A DNA stretch of 8,901 nt, from positions 1 through 8,901 of the forward strand of contig JAEDOI010000039.1 in NCBI GenBank assembly GCA_016302065.1. The letters run 5' to 3'. The notes under the pieces are model-generated. The model ran no database searches. It had not been told where the DNA came from and saw nothing but the letters and a program-made list of their open reading frames with translations. Position 1 is the stretch's first letter. Every line of letters starts with the position of its first letter. This document shows positions 1 through 6,268 of this stretch, one piece after another. A program made the translations under genes and the position numbers. This DNA is from Bacilli bacterium (GTDB taxonomy: Bacteria > Bacillota_I > Bacilli_A > RFN20 > CAG-826).

Positions 1-1
1 T

Positions 2-75
2 GCCCCTTTAGTTAATCGGTATAACGGATCCATGGTAAGGATCTATGCGTAGTTCGACTCTGCGAAGGGGCACCA
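2..75 (+). tRNA. tRNA-Thr (anticodon GGU), CCA encoded
   Basis: A full cloverleaf folds by eye. The acceptor stem is 2-8 with 65-71 (all seven pairs), and A72 is the discriminator followed by CCA at 73-75. The D stem is 11-14 with 22-25. The anticodon stem is 27-31 with 39-43. The T stem is 48-52 with 60-64 around the loop TTCGACT. The seven-base anticodon loop 32-38 reads ATGGTAA, so the anticodon is GGU (34-36), which decodes ACC and ACU threonine codons. The G1-C72 and C2-G71 acceptor pairs fit known threonine identity elements. A at loop position 32 is slightly unusual. Its promoter lies outside the window. Confidence 0.93.
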
Positions 76-88
76 GTTAGATGAAATT

Positions 89-131
89 ACCCCATTTATT
101 GGACCAAAAATGGTACTAATGGGGTTTTTAT
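89..131 (+). terminator. Rho-independent terminator of the tRNA gene
   Basis: ACCCCATT (89-96) pairs with AATGGGGT (118-125), and an inner ACCA/TGGT stem (103-106 with 111-114) sits in the loop. The stem is followed by a T-rich tract at 125-135. It starts 13 bases after the tRNA CCA end and should end the tRNA transcript. Confidence 0.85.
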
Positions 132-329
132 TTTTAGTAAAAAAAGATAATAACAAACAACATCCTTGTAAATTTTGTTAAAACATAATTATAAAACCAA
201 ATATATTTTTGCAATATTACTAAATTTAGAATTAATTGTTACTTAATTAAAATTAGTAAGTTTAATATAAGTTTATAAAAAAGACATTAAATTATTTAAT
301 AATTAAATCTCTAGTAATAATTTAAAAAT
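132..329. other. AT-rich intergenic spacer, no gene seen
   Basis: Between the tRNA terminator and the Pho box the sequence is almost all A and T, with no open frame of note on either strand. An imperfect AT-only inverted repeat lies around 286-308 (ATTAAATTATT against AATAATTAAAT). It could be chance in such biased sequence. I see no RNA gene here. Confidence 0.5.
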
Positions 330-383
330 TTTACATATATTTTACAAATGAGTTAATAAATCCAATAATTTATGTAATATAAT
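330..383 (+). promoter_or_regulatory. Pho-box promoter of phoPR
   Basis: Two perfect TTTACA hexamers start at 330 and 341, spaced 11 bp, which is the direct-repeat layout bound by PhoP in Bacillota. Degenerate continuations follow in phase (GTTAAT at 352). A TATAAT -10 box is at 378-383 and there is no convincing -35 box, as expected of an activator-dependent promoter. From the first TTTACA to the -10 is 48 bp, against 49 bp in the pstS promoter, so both are probably controlled by the same regulator. The predicted +1 is A390, the first base of the phoP start codon. Confidence 0.7.
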
Positions 384-389
384 TAAAAT

Positions 390-1088
390 ATGAGTAAAGA
401 CTTATTAATTTTTTGTGTTGAAGATGATTTAGATATTCAAAACTTAGAATTGTATGCGTTAAAAGCTAACAATTATGATGTAAAAGGTTTTACAAATGGT
501 GAAGAACTTTTTAAAGAGTTAGAACATACGATACCTTCTTTAATTTTGCTAGATTTAATGCTCCCTTTAATGGATGGAAATACAATATTAAAAAAATTAA
601 AAAGCAAAGAAAAATTTAAAAATATTCCTGTTATTATTTGTAGTGCTAAAGGATCAGAGTTTAATAAAGTTGCTTTATTAAACGAAGGTGCTGATGATTA
701 TTTAGTTAAACCATTTGGAATGATGGAACTTGTTGCTAGAGTTAATGCTGTTTTAAGAAGAATCACGAAGGAAAAACAGGTTGTTTTATCAAATGGGAAT
801 ATCAAAGTTGATTTAGAAAAGCATGAAGCTTATGTAGATAATAAAGAGATTGTTCTAACTTTAAAAGAATATGATTTATTAGTTTATTTCTTATCTAATT
901 TAAATAAAGTTATCTCTAGAGATGAACTAATTGAGAAAGTTTGGGGAGTTGACTTTATTGGTGAATCTAGAACTATTGATGTACATGTTGGAACTTTAAG
1001 AAGCAAAATATCCTCTTCAAATAGCGTAATTCAAACTGTAAGAGGTGTTGGATATAGAATGGAAAAATTAGATGAAAAGGAAAATTAA
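390..1088 (+). CDS. phoP: PhoP/PhoB-type phosphate response regulator
   Basis: OmpR/PhoB-family response regulator of 232 residues, the usual length. It should be phosphorylated by the PhoR encoded next and then bind Pho boxes to activate phosphate-starvation genes. The receiver domain (about 4-120) has the acidic pocket E11-D12-D13, phosphoacceptor D55 in the LLDLMLP motif, the switch Ser S85 and the conserved Lys K107 in the VKPF motif. The C-terminal winged helix (about 130-228) shows LTLKEYDLL, the recognition-helix region RTIDVHVGTLRSKI, and the wing VRGVGYRME. An in-frame stop six bases upstream leaves ATG 390 as the only plausible start. No Shine-Dalgarno sequence precedes it, and the -10 geometry predicts a leaderless mRNA. 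It overlaps phoR by 17 nt. The phosphate assignment rests on the adjacent phoR and pst genes and the shared Pho box, since the protein alone does not separate it from other family members. Confidence 0.92.
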   Translation: MSKDLLIFCVEDDLDIQNLELYALKANNYDVKGFTNGEELFKELEHTIPSLILLDLMLPLMDGNTILKKLKSKEKFKNIPVIICSAKGSEFNKVALLNEGADDYLVKPFGMMELVARVNAVLRRITKEKQVVLSNGNIKVDLEKHEAYVDNKEIVLTLKEYDLLVYFLSNLNKVISRDELIEKVWGVDFIGESRTIDVHVGTLRSKISSSNSVIQTVRGVGYRMEKLDEKEN

Positions 1089-2391
1089 TAGTGTAATTAT
1101 ATCTTTAGTTGTCTGTGTAATTACATTAATTACAATTGTATCTAGCATTTCTTTTTCTTCAATATATGAAAAAAATGAAATAATTGAACTTCAAAATGAA
1201 TGTAGTTTAGTTATTAAAGGCTATGAATTAGATGATATTTCATATCTTGAATCGATAGAAGATTCTTCATTAAGAGTTACTTTGATTGACCTAGAAGGAA
1301 ATGTTATTTTTGATAATCAACTTGATGAAAGTGAAATGGAGAATCACGCTTCTAGAGAAGAGTTTAAAGAAGCAAAAGAAAATGGGTATGGAATAAGTAA
1401 AAGATATTCATCATCCTTACTTAAAACATTTTATTATGTTGCTTATAAATTAGATAATAATATTATTCGAGTTTCTAAAGTTGCTGATTCTACATTATAT
1501 ATATTATTTATAAATCTTTGGCCTTTATATATTGTAGCCATTGTTTTAATTATTTGTTCTATTCTTTTAGGTTTTTTATTATCTAAAAAGATTGTAGATC
1601 CAATTAATAATATTAATCTAGAACATCCATTAGAAAACAATAAATATAAAGAAATAGAGCCTCTTTTAATTAGAATTGAAGCTCAAAAAAACGAATTAAT
1701 GAAAGAAAATGAAGAAGTATTAAATGCTAGTAAAGTTAGGCAAGAATTTACTTCGAATGTATCTCATGAATTAAAAACACCTTTGCATGTAATTTCAGGA
1801 TATGCTGAGCTAATAAAAGAAGGCATTGTAAAAGATAGTGATGTTAAGGAATTTGGAGAAAAAATATATTCTGAAGCAAGTAGAATGTCTAAACTTGTAG
1901 AAGATATTATGAAAATTTCAAAGTTAGAGAGCGATAAAGATTTTGAGAAAACGCAACTCAAATTAAAAAATATAGTTGTTGCTATCGTCGATTCATTGAT
2001 GATTGAGGCTGATAAAAAGAATGTAAAATTTAAATTATCTTTAAACGATTGTTCAATAAGTGGAAATTATGATTCAATATATTCTTTAATATTTAATTTA
2101 GTTGATAATGCAATAAAATATAACAAAACAAATGGGAAAATAACTATTAAATTACAAGAAGTTTCTAATAATGTTATATTAAGCGTTAAAGATACTGGAA
2201 TTGGTATTCCAAAAGAAGATTTAGATAGAATATTTGAAAGATTTTATAGAGTTGATAAATCAAGAAGCAAAGATAGTGGAGGAACTGGTTTAGGTTTAGC
2301 TATCGTTAAGCATAGTTTAATTGTTAATAATGCAACAATTAAAGTTGAAAGTGAACTTAAAAAAGGATCCACTTTTATTGTTACATTTTAA
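1072..2391 (+). CDS. phoR: PhoR-type membrane sensor histidine kinase
   Basis: Sensor kinase of 439 residues, partner of the upstream response regulator. A first membrane helix (about 7-29) and a second (about 145-170) bracket an extracytoplasmic domain of roughly 110 residues, which carries a PAS-like LRVTLIDLEGNVIFDN stretch typical of Gram-positive PhoR. A short linker (about 171-219), part coiled coil, leads to the dimerisation helix with HELKTP and the phosphoacceptor H232. The ATPase domain has the N box with N346, the G1 motif DTGIGI (374-379), the F-box region IFERFYRVDKSRS and the G2 motif GGTGLGLA (403-410). The cytoplasmic PAS domain of B. subtilis PhoR is missing, and any HAMP domain is short or degenerate. 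In known systems PhoR reads transporter state through PhoU. The start overlaps the end of phoP by 17 nt, which suggests coupled translation. Confidence 0.92.
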   Translation: MKRKINSVIISLVVCVITLITIVSSISFSSIYEKNEIIELQNECSLVIKGYELDDISYLESIEDSSLRVTLIDLEGNVIFDNQLDESEMENHASREEFKEAKENGYGISKRYSSSLLKTFYYVAYKLDNNIIRVSKVADSTLYILFINLWPLYIVAIVLIICSILLGFLLSKKIVDPINNINLEHPLENNKYKEIEPLLIRIEAQKNELMKENEEVLNASKVRQEFTSNVSHELKTPLHVISGYAELIKEGIVKDSDVKEFGEKIYSEASRMSKLVEDIMKISKLESDKDFEKTQLKLKNIVVAIVDSLMIEADKKNVKFKLSLNDCSISGNYDSIYSLIFNLVDNAIKYNKTNGKITIKLQEVSNNVILSVKDTGIGIPKEDLDRIFERFYRVDKSRSKDSGGTGLGLAIVKHSLIVNNATIKVESELKKGSTFIVTF

Positions 2392-2392
2392 A

Positions 2393-2447
2393 TTTACATA
2401 CATTTTACAATACTAATAATATTCATTTTACATTCATTATTTATAAT
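2393..2447 (+). promoter_or_regulatory. Pho-box promoter of the pst operon
   Basis: TTTACA occurs at 2393-2398, 2404-2409 and 2427-2432. The first two are spaced exactly 11 bp and the third is one base out of the same phase. TTCATT also repeats at 11 bp (2422 and 2433). A consensus TATAAT lies at 2442-2447 with no -35 box. The repeats begin two bases after the phoR stop codon. The first 19 or so bases closely match the phoP Pho box (TTTACATAYATTTTACAA in both). The predicted +1 is near 2454, giving a 5' leader of about 19 nt before ATG 2473. Confidence 0.82.
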
Positions 2448-2472
2448 TTGAGTGTCTATGAAAGGAATGAAT

Positions 2473-3387
2473 ATGAGAAAAGGTTTAAGTTTAATTTTAC
2501 CAGTCGTTTTATTAGGAATTGGATTAGCTTCATGTAATAGTGAAGAAAAACAAATTATTTGTTATACCCGTGATACTACAAGTGGTACTAGAGATGGGTT
2601 TTTTACAGGAATTGGATTTAGTGAAGCAAAAACAGATAACACTTTATTAGCAAGTGGATTTGTAGAAGTTGCTTCCAATAGCGATATGATTAATGCTATT
2701 AAAAATGATGAATATGGAATTGGTTATATTTCTCTTTCATCATTAGCTGAGTCAGGTGTTAAAGGTTTGGTTTATGAAGGCGTTGAACCAACTGAGGAAA
2801 ATGTTTTAAATAGTACATATAAATTAACTAGAAACTTCAATTATTGTATTAGAGAAAGTTATGCAAACGAAACAAATAAACAAATTGTAGAAGCATTTCT
2901 TGGATATATGTATACAGTTGAAGGTATTTCAACAATCAAAGAACATGGTGGAATTCTTTCAACTACTGGAGAAGAAAAATCATGGAATGATATTAAAGCT
3001 AATTACCCTGTCGCGGCTATCGATAACTCTTCAATTACAATTAATGTTGGAGGATCAACAAGTGTTAAATCTATTGTTTCTGCTCTTTTAGTTGAATTTT
3101 CTGCAAAATGTGGAAACTTTAAATATAATTACAATCCAACAGGAAGTGGTGATGCTTATAAGAGAACTAACGGAAGCGAAAAAGATGGTGCAAATTACTG
3201 TGATTTAGCTTTTGCAAGTAGAGAATTTACTAGCGATGAACCAATGGCTGAAGGATTACATGACTATATGTGTACAGATGCTATTGTTACAGTTGTTAAC
3301 AAGACAAATACCATTTCAGAAGTTACTAAAACAACATTAAAATCAATTTATGATGGCACAATAACATATTGGAAAGATGTTAAGTAA
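2473..3387 (+). CDS. pstS: Phosphate-binding lipoprotein PstS, circularly permuted
   Basis: Lipid-anchored phosphate-binding protein of the Pst transporter, 304 residues. The signal peptide ends in the lipobox LASC, with lipidated C21. I chose ATG 2473 because AAAGGA (2461-2466) sits six bases upstream and the signal peptide then begins MRKG. The in-frame GTG at 2452 lies just before the predicted +1. The order of motifs is rotated relative to known PstS. Residues 31-165 match the canonical C-terminal half: TRDTTSGTRDGF (32-43), GIGYISL (82-88), GVEPTEENV (103-111) and a C-terminal-like helix region ending near HGGIL. A linker (about 163-187) leads to the canonical N-terminal half: GGSTSV (193-198), TGSGDAY (223-229), FASREF (247-252), and TLKSIYDGTITYWKDV, where the protein ends. 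All phosphate-contacting loops expected of the family are present, so it is probably functional. It overlaps pstC by 11 nt. Confidence 0.9.
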   Translation: MRKGLSLILPVVLLGIGLASCNSEEKQIICYTRDTTSGTRDGFFTGIGFSEAKTDNTLLASGFVEVASNSDMINAIKNDEYGIGYISLSSLAESGVKGLVYEGVEPTEENVLNSTYKLTRNFNYCIRESYANETNKQIVEAFLGYMYTVEGISTIKEHGGILSTTGEEKSWNDIKANYPVAAIDNSSITINVGGSTSVKSIVSALLVEFSAKCGNFKYNYNPTGSGDAYKRTNGSEKDGANYCDLAFASREFTSDEPMAEGLHDYMCTDAIVTVVNKTNTISEVTKTTLKSIYDGTITYWKDVK

Positions 3388-4321
3388 CGACACTAAACAA
3401 ATAAAAAGAAAAACTATAACTGACAAAATAGTAAGAGGAGTTTTACTCTCTCTTACTATTTTGTGTTCTTTAATTATTATTTTTGTAACTTTATTTATTC
3501 TAATTAAAGGTTTAATGCCTTTTTTTAAAGAATACGAAATTAATGGTGAAAAGGTAAGAGTAAATATAATTTCTTTTTTATTTGGAACAACTTATTTCAA
3601 AGCTCCAGCAACATATGGTATTGGTTTTGTTTTTATTGATACAATTTATGTTACTTTTTTAGCACTTTTATTAGCCGTGCCAGTTTCAATTTTAAGTGCA
3701 TTATTTATTGTTAGAATTGCTCCAAAAGTCTTATCAAAATTATTAAATTCAATTGTAGAACTTTTAGCTTCAATTCCAAGTGTTATTTTTGGTATGTTTG
3801 GTACTGCAATTATTACTAAATTTGTAAAATGGTTATCTAATTTATTTAATTATCAAAGTAGTGGAGGTTTATCAACTCTTGCAAGTGCAATTATTCTTGC
3901 TTTAATGATTATTCCAACTATTACGATGATTAGTGTTACTGCAATTTCTAGTATTAAACAAGATCAAATTTTAGGCTCTCTTGCCTTAGGAGCAAGTAAA
4001 ACTGAGACTAATTATAAAGTTGTCTTACTTGGTGCAAAAAATGGAATTATATCAGGAATTATTTTAGGTACTGGAAGAGCATTAGGCGAAGCAACTGCTA
4101 TTTCGATGGTTTGTGGTAATGAATATAGTGGACCTACATTTAATTTATTTGATAAAACGAGAACTCTTACTACTTCTATGCTTCAAAACATTCATGAAAC
4201 AAGTGGACTTGATTATGATATAAGATTCTCAATTGGTTTAGTTTTAATAATCATTATTATTTTAACAAATATATTGCTTAATATTGTTAAAAATAAGATA
4301 GGTAAAAAATATGCTAAGTAA
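3377..4321 (+). CDS. pstC: Phosphate ABC transporter permease PstC
   Basis: Integral membrane permease of 314 residues that pairs with PstA to form the phosphate channel. After a short basic cytoplasmic N-terminus, a first helix (about 20-46) is followed by an extracytoplasmic segment (about 47-82). The conserved permease core then has further helices near 84-112, 125-150, 166-192, 220-247 and 283-305. The coupling (EAA) loop that docks on PstB reads ALGASKTETNYKVVLLGA (203-220), followed by GTGRALGEA. ATG 3377 is the only sensible start before the first helix. It overlaps the pstS stop by 11 nt, and GGAAAG lies directly against the start codon, too close to be a normal ribosome site, so translation is probably coupled to pstS. 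Codons 16-30 lie in a long hairpin (separate entry). Confidence 0.93.
   Translation: MLSNDTKQIKRKTITDKIVRGVLLSLTILCSLIIIFVTLFILIKGLMPFFKEYEINGEKVRVNIISFLFGTTYFKAPATYGIGFVFIDTIYVTFLALLLAVPVSILSALFIVRIAPKVLSKLLNSIVELLASIPSVIFGMFGTAIITKFVKWLSNLFNYQSSGGLSTLASAIILALMIIPTITMISVTAISSIKQDQILGSLALGASKTETNYKVVLLGAKNGIISGIILGTGRALGEATAISMVCGNEYSGPTFNLFDKTRTLTTSMLQNIHETSGLDYDIRFSIGLVLIIIIILTNILLNIVKNKIGKKYAK
3423..3464 (+). repeat. Long stem-loop inside the 5' end of pstC
   Basis: A perfect 15-bp inverted repeat, 3423-3437 with 3450-3464 (arm ACAAAATAGTAAGAG), has an inner 4-bp stem GAGT/ACTC (3438-3441 with 3445-3448). The loop is three T and there is one bulged T at 3449. Total pairing is about 19 bp. 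A U-rich tract (TTTTGTGTTCTTT) overlaps and follows the 3' arm. It starts 35 bases after the pstS stop. Such structures between pstS and pstC in other bacteria protect the pstS message or reduce downstream expression, and here the structure must sit within coding sequence because the genes overlap. The structure is plain; the role is inferred. Confidence 0.8.
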
Positions 4322-5513
4322 GGGTAGGCAATTTAAAAATATTATGGGAAATGTAGGAGCGTATGCTTCTATAATTTTTACTATATTAGTCATAATATCT
4401 ATTATTTATTATTGTTTTTCTACTGGAATTAACAGAATTAGTTTTGACATGTTAGTCAATGATTATTATGAGACTGCATATTTTGCTTCAGTTGAAAAGA
4501 ATGATGATACATATTATAGCTTTGAAGAAAAAGAAGATGTCTATTTCTCTTCTAAATGGGGAATCGCTTTAAAAGATGATCAAGACTTAGAAGGAAATAA
4601 ATGTGTAAAAATTTATTATATTGATTCTATGTCTCCTTTTGCTAATGCAAAAAAAGAAAATAGTGAGGAATCAATAGTGATTTCTAACGGAATGCTTGTT
4701 AAAAGAATTCAATTTAAGACTGAAGCTGGTAATGAAATTGTTACTGTTAAAAATGGTAGTGAACAAATAATTGATAAATTAAATAGCGCTATAAAGATTG
4801 ATGAATTCTATTTTGCCTCAATGGGTGGAGGAATTAGAGGATCTTTGTTATCCACTATTTATTTGATATTATTGACTCTTGTAATTTCTTTACCTTTAGG
4901 AATATTAGTAGCTCTTTATTTAGGAAACTATGCAAAAGACAACAAGTTTATACAAATTCTAAGAACATTAATTGATATGATTTCTGGTATTCCTTCAATT
5001 ATCTTTGGACTAGTTGGAGTTATTGTATTCATCCCATTTGTTTCAGTTATTTCTAATACTAGTGGACTTAGTATTTTAGCTGGTGCTTTTACAATGTCAA
5101 TTATGATATTGCCTTTAATTATTAAGAATACAGAAGATGCAATTAATGCAATTCCAAAGAGTTATAAAATGAATAGTTTAGCTTTAGGTGCAAGCGAAAC
5201 ACAAACTACATTTAAAGTTATATTACCTAATGCAATAAGTGGTATTTTGACATCAACTCTTCTTTCCATTGGAAGAATTATAGGCGAATCTGCAGCCCTT
5301 ATTTTTGTTATGGGAAGCGCTATTCAAGATGATGTAAATATTTTTAAAGGAGCTACAACGTTATCGGTTCATATTTGGACAGTTCTTGCTGCTGAAAACC
5401 CTAATTATTCATTGGCTTGTTCTATATCGATAATTATTTTATTAGTTGTATTTTTATTAAATATTTTAGTCAAAATAATTTGTAAAAGATTAAATAGATT
5501 TGAGGTAAAATAA
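4311..5513 (+). CDS. pstA: Phosphate ABC transporter permease PstA with large extracytoplasmic insertion
   Basis: Permease partner of PstC, 400 residues, about 100 more than typical PstA. A first helix (about 17-36) is followed by a region of about 135 residues outside the membrane (about 38-172), then the usual core starting GGGIRGSLLSTIYL with helices near 178-205, 222-247, 252-272, 305-336 and 367-390. The coupling loop is ALGASETQTTFKVILPNA (291-308), followed by GRIIGESAAL. The inserted region has a PDZ-like pattern (WGIALKDD near 83-90, a beta strand VKIYYIDS, SPFANAK at 108-114, then IVISNGMLV). Known PstA proteins have only a short loop here. ATG 4311 overlaps the pstC stop by 11 nt, with AGGT about eight bases upstream. 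Membrane segments are estimated by eye. Confidence 0.92.
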   Translation: MLSKGRQFKNIMGNVGAYASIIFTILVIISIIYYCFSTGINRISFDMLVNDYYETAYFASVEKNDDTYYSFEEKEDVYFSSKWGIALKDDQDLEGNKCVKIYYIDSMSPFANAKKENSEESIVISNGMLVKRIQFKTEAGNEIVTVKNGSEQIIDKLNSAIKIDEFYFASMGGGIRGSLLSTIYLILLTLVISLPLGILVALYLGNYAKDNKFIQILRTLIDMISGIPSIIFGLVGVIVFIPFVSVISNTSGLSILAGAFTMSIMILPLIIKNTEDAINAIPKSYKMNSLALGASETQTTFKVILPNAISGILTSTLLSIGRIIGESAALIFVMGSAIQDDVNIFKGATTLSVHIWTVLAAENPNYSLACSISIIILLVVFLLNILVKIICKRLNRFEVK

Positions 5514-6268
5514 TGGAAGAAAAGATTGTTTTTCATTGTGAAAATGTTAATTTAAGTTATAAAACAAAGCAGTGTTTATTCAATGTTAATTTAGATATAT
5601 ATGAAAAGAAAGTAACTGCATTTATTGGCCCTTCTGGTTGTGGTAAATCAACTCTTTTAAGATGTTTTAATAGAATGAATGATTTAATTGATGGATGTAA
5701 AATTACTGGAAAAATAGAATATAATGGCGAAGATATTTTTTCTATTAACCCATTAATATTAAGAAAAAATGTCGGTATGGTTTTCCAAAATCCAAACCCT
5801 TTCCCTATGTCTATTTTTGATAATGTTGCTTATGGTCTTAAATGTCAAGGAATTAAAAATAAAGAGAAATTAAAAGAAATTGTTATTTCATCTTTAAAAA
5901 AAGCAGCTCTTTATGATGAAGTTAAGGATAGACTTAAAGATTCTGCATTATCCCTAAGTGGTGGGCAACAACAAAGACTTTGTATTGCTAGAGCCATAGC
6001 TTTATCTCCTAGTGTTATATTGATGGATGAGCCAACTAGTGCTCTAGATCCAATTGCAACTAGCAAAATTGAAGAATTAATTTTTGAACTTAAAAAGGAA
6101 TTTACTATTGTAATTGTTACTCATAATATGCAACAAGCTGCAAGAATTTCTGATTATACTGCATTCTTTATGATGGGAGAAATAGTTGAATTTAATGAGA
6201 CAACTAAATTATTTAAAGAACCTAAAGAAAAGAAAACAGAAGATTATATTACAGGGAGGTTTGGTTAA
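5513..6268 (+). CDS. pstB: Phosphate ABC transporter ATPase PstB
   Basis: Cytoplasmic ATPase subunit of 251 residues, the normal PstB length. It binds the PstC/PstA coupling loops and hydrolyses ATP to import phosphate. Walker A is GPSGCGKST (39-47, K45), the Q-loop is at Q93, the signature is LSGGQ (149-153), Walker B is VILMDE (169-174, catalytic E174) and the H-loop is H205. PstB-specific features are CFNRMNDL after Walker A, NPNPFPMSIFDNV after the Q-loop, and the C-terminal TEDYITGRFG. The start overlaps the pstA stop by one base (TAATG), with GAGG about seven bases upstream. I see nothing missing or unusual. Confidence 0.97.
   Translation: MEEKIVFHCENVNLSYKTKQCLFNVNLDIYEKKVTAFIGPSGCGKSTLLRCFNRMNDLIDGCKITGKIEYNGEDIFSINPLILRKNVGMVFQNPNPFPMSIFDNVAYGLKCQGIKNKEKLKEIVISSLKKAALYDEVKDRLKDSALSLSGGQQQRLCIARAIALSPSVILMDEPTSALDPIATSKIEELIFELKKEFTIVIVTHNMQQAARISDYTAFFMMGEIVEFNETTKLFKEPKEKKTEDYITGRFG

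Noticed and set aside
1443..1961. Minus-strand ORFs of 65 codons within phoR
   Set aside because: They are antisense to conserved kinase sequence, lack ribosome sites and show no recognisable protein pattern.
2452..2472. Upstream in-frame GTG or ATG starts for pstS (2452, 2458, 2467)
   Set aside because: The predicted transcription start is near 2454, and AAAGGA at 2461-2466 is correctly spaced only for ATG 2473. That start also gives a standard lipoprotein signal peptide.
2900..3091. Plus-strand ORF of 63 codons in another frame of pstS
   Set aside because: It lies wholly within pstS in a shifted frame and resembles no known protein.
2473..3387. pstS as a truncated or frameshifted gene with its second half elsewhere
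   Set aside because: Both halves of PstS are present in one uninterrupted frame, and neither phoR upstream nor pstC downstream contains leftover PstS sequence. Rotation explains it better than truncation.
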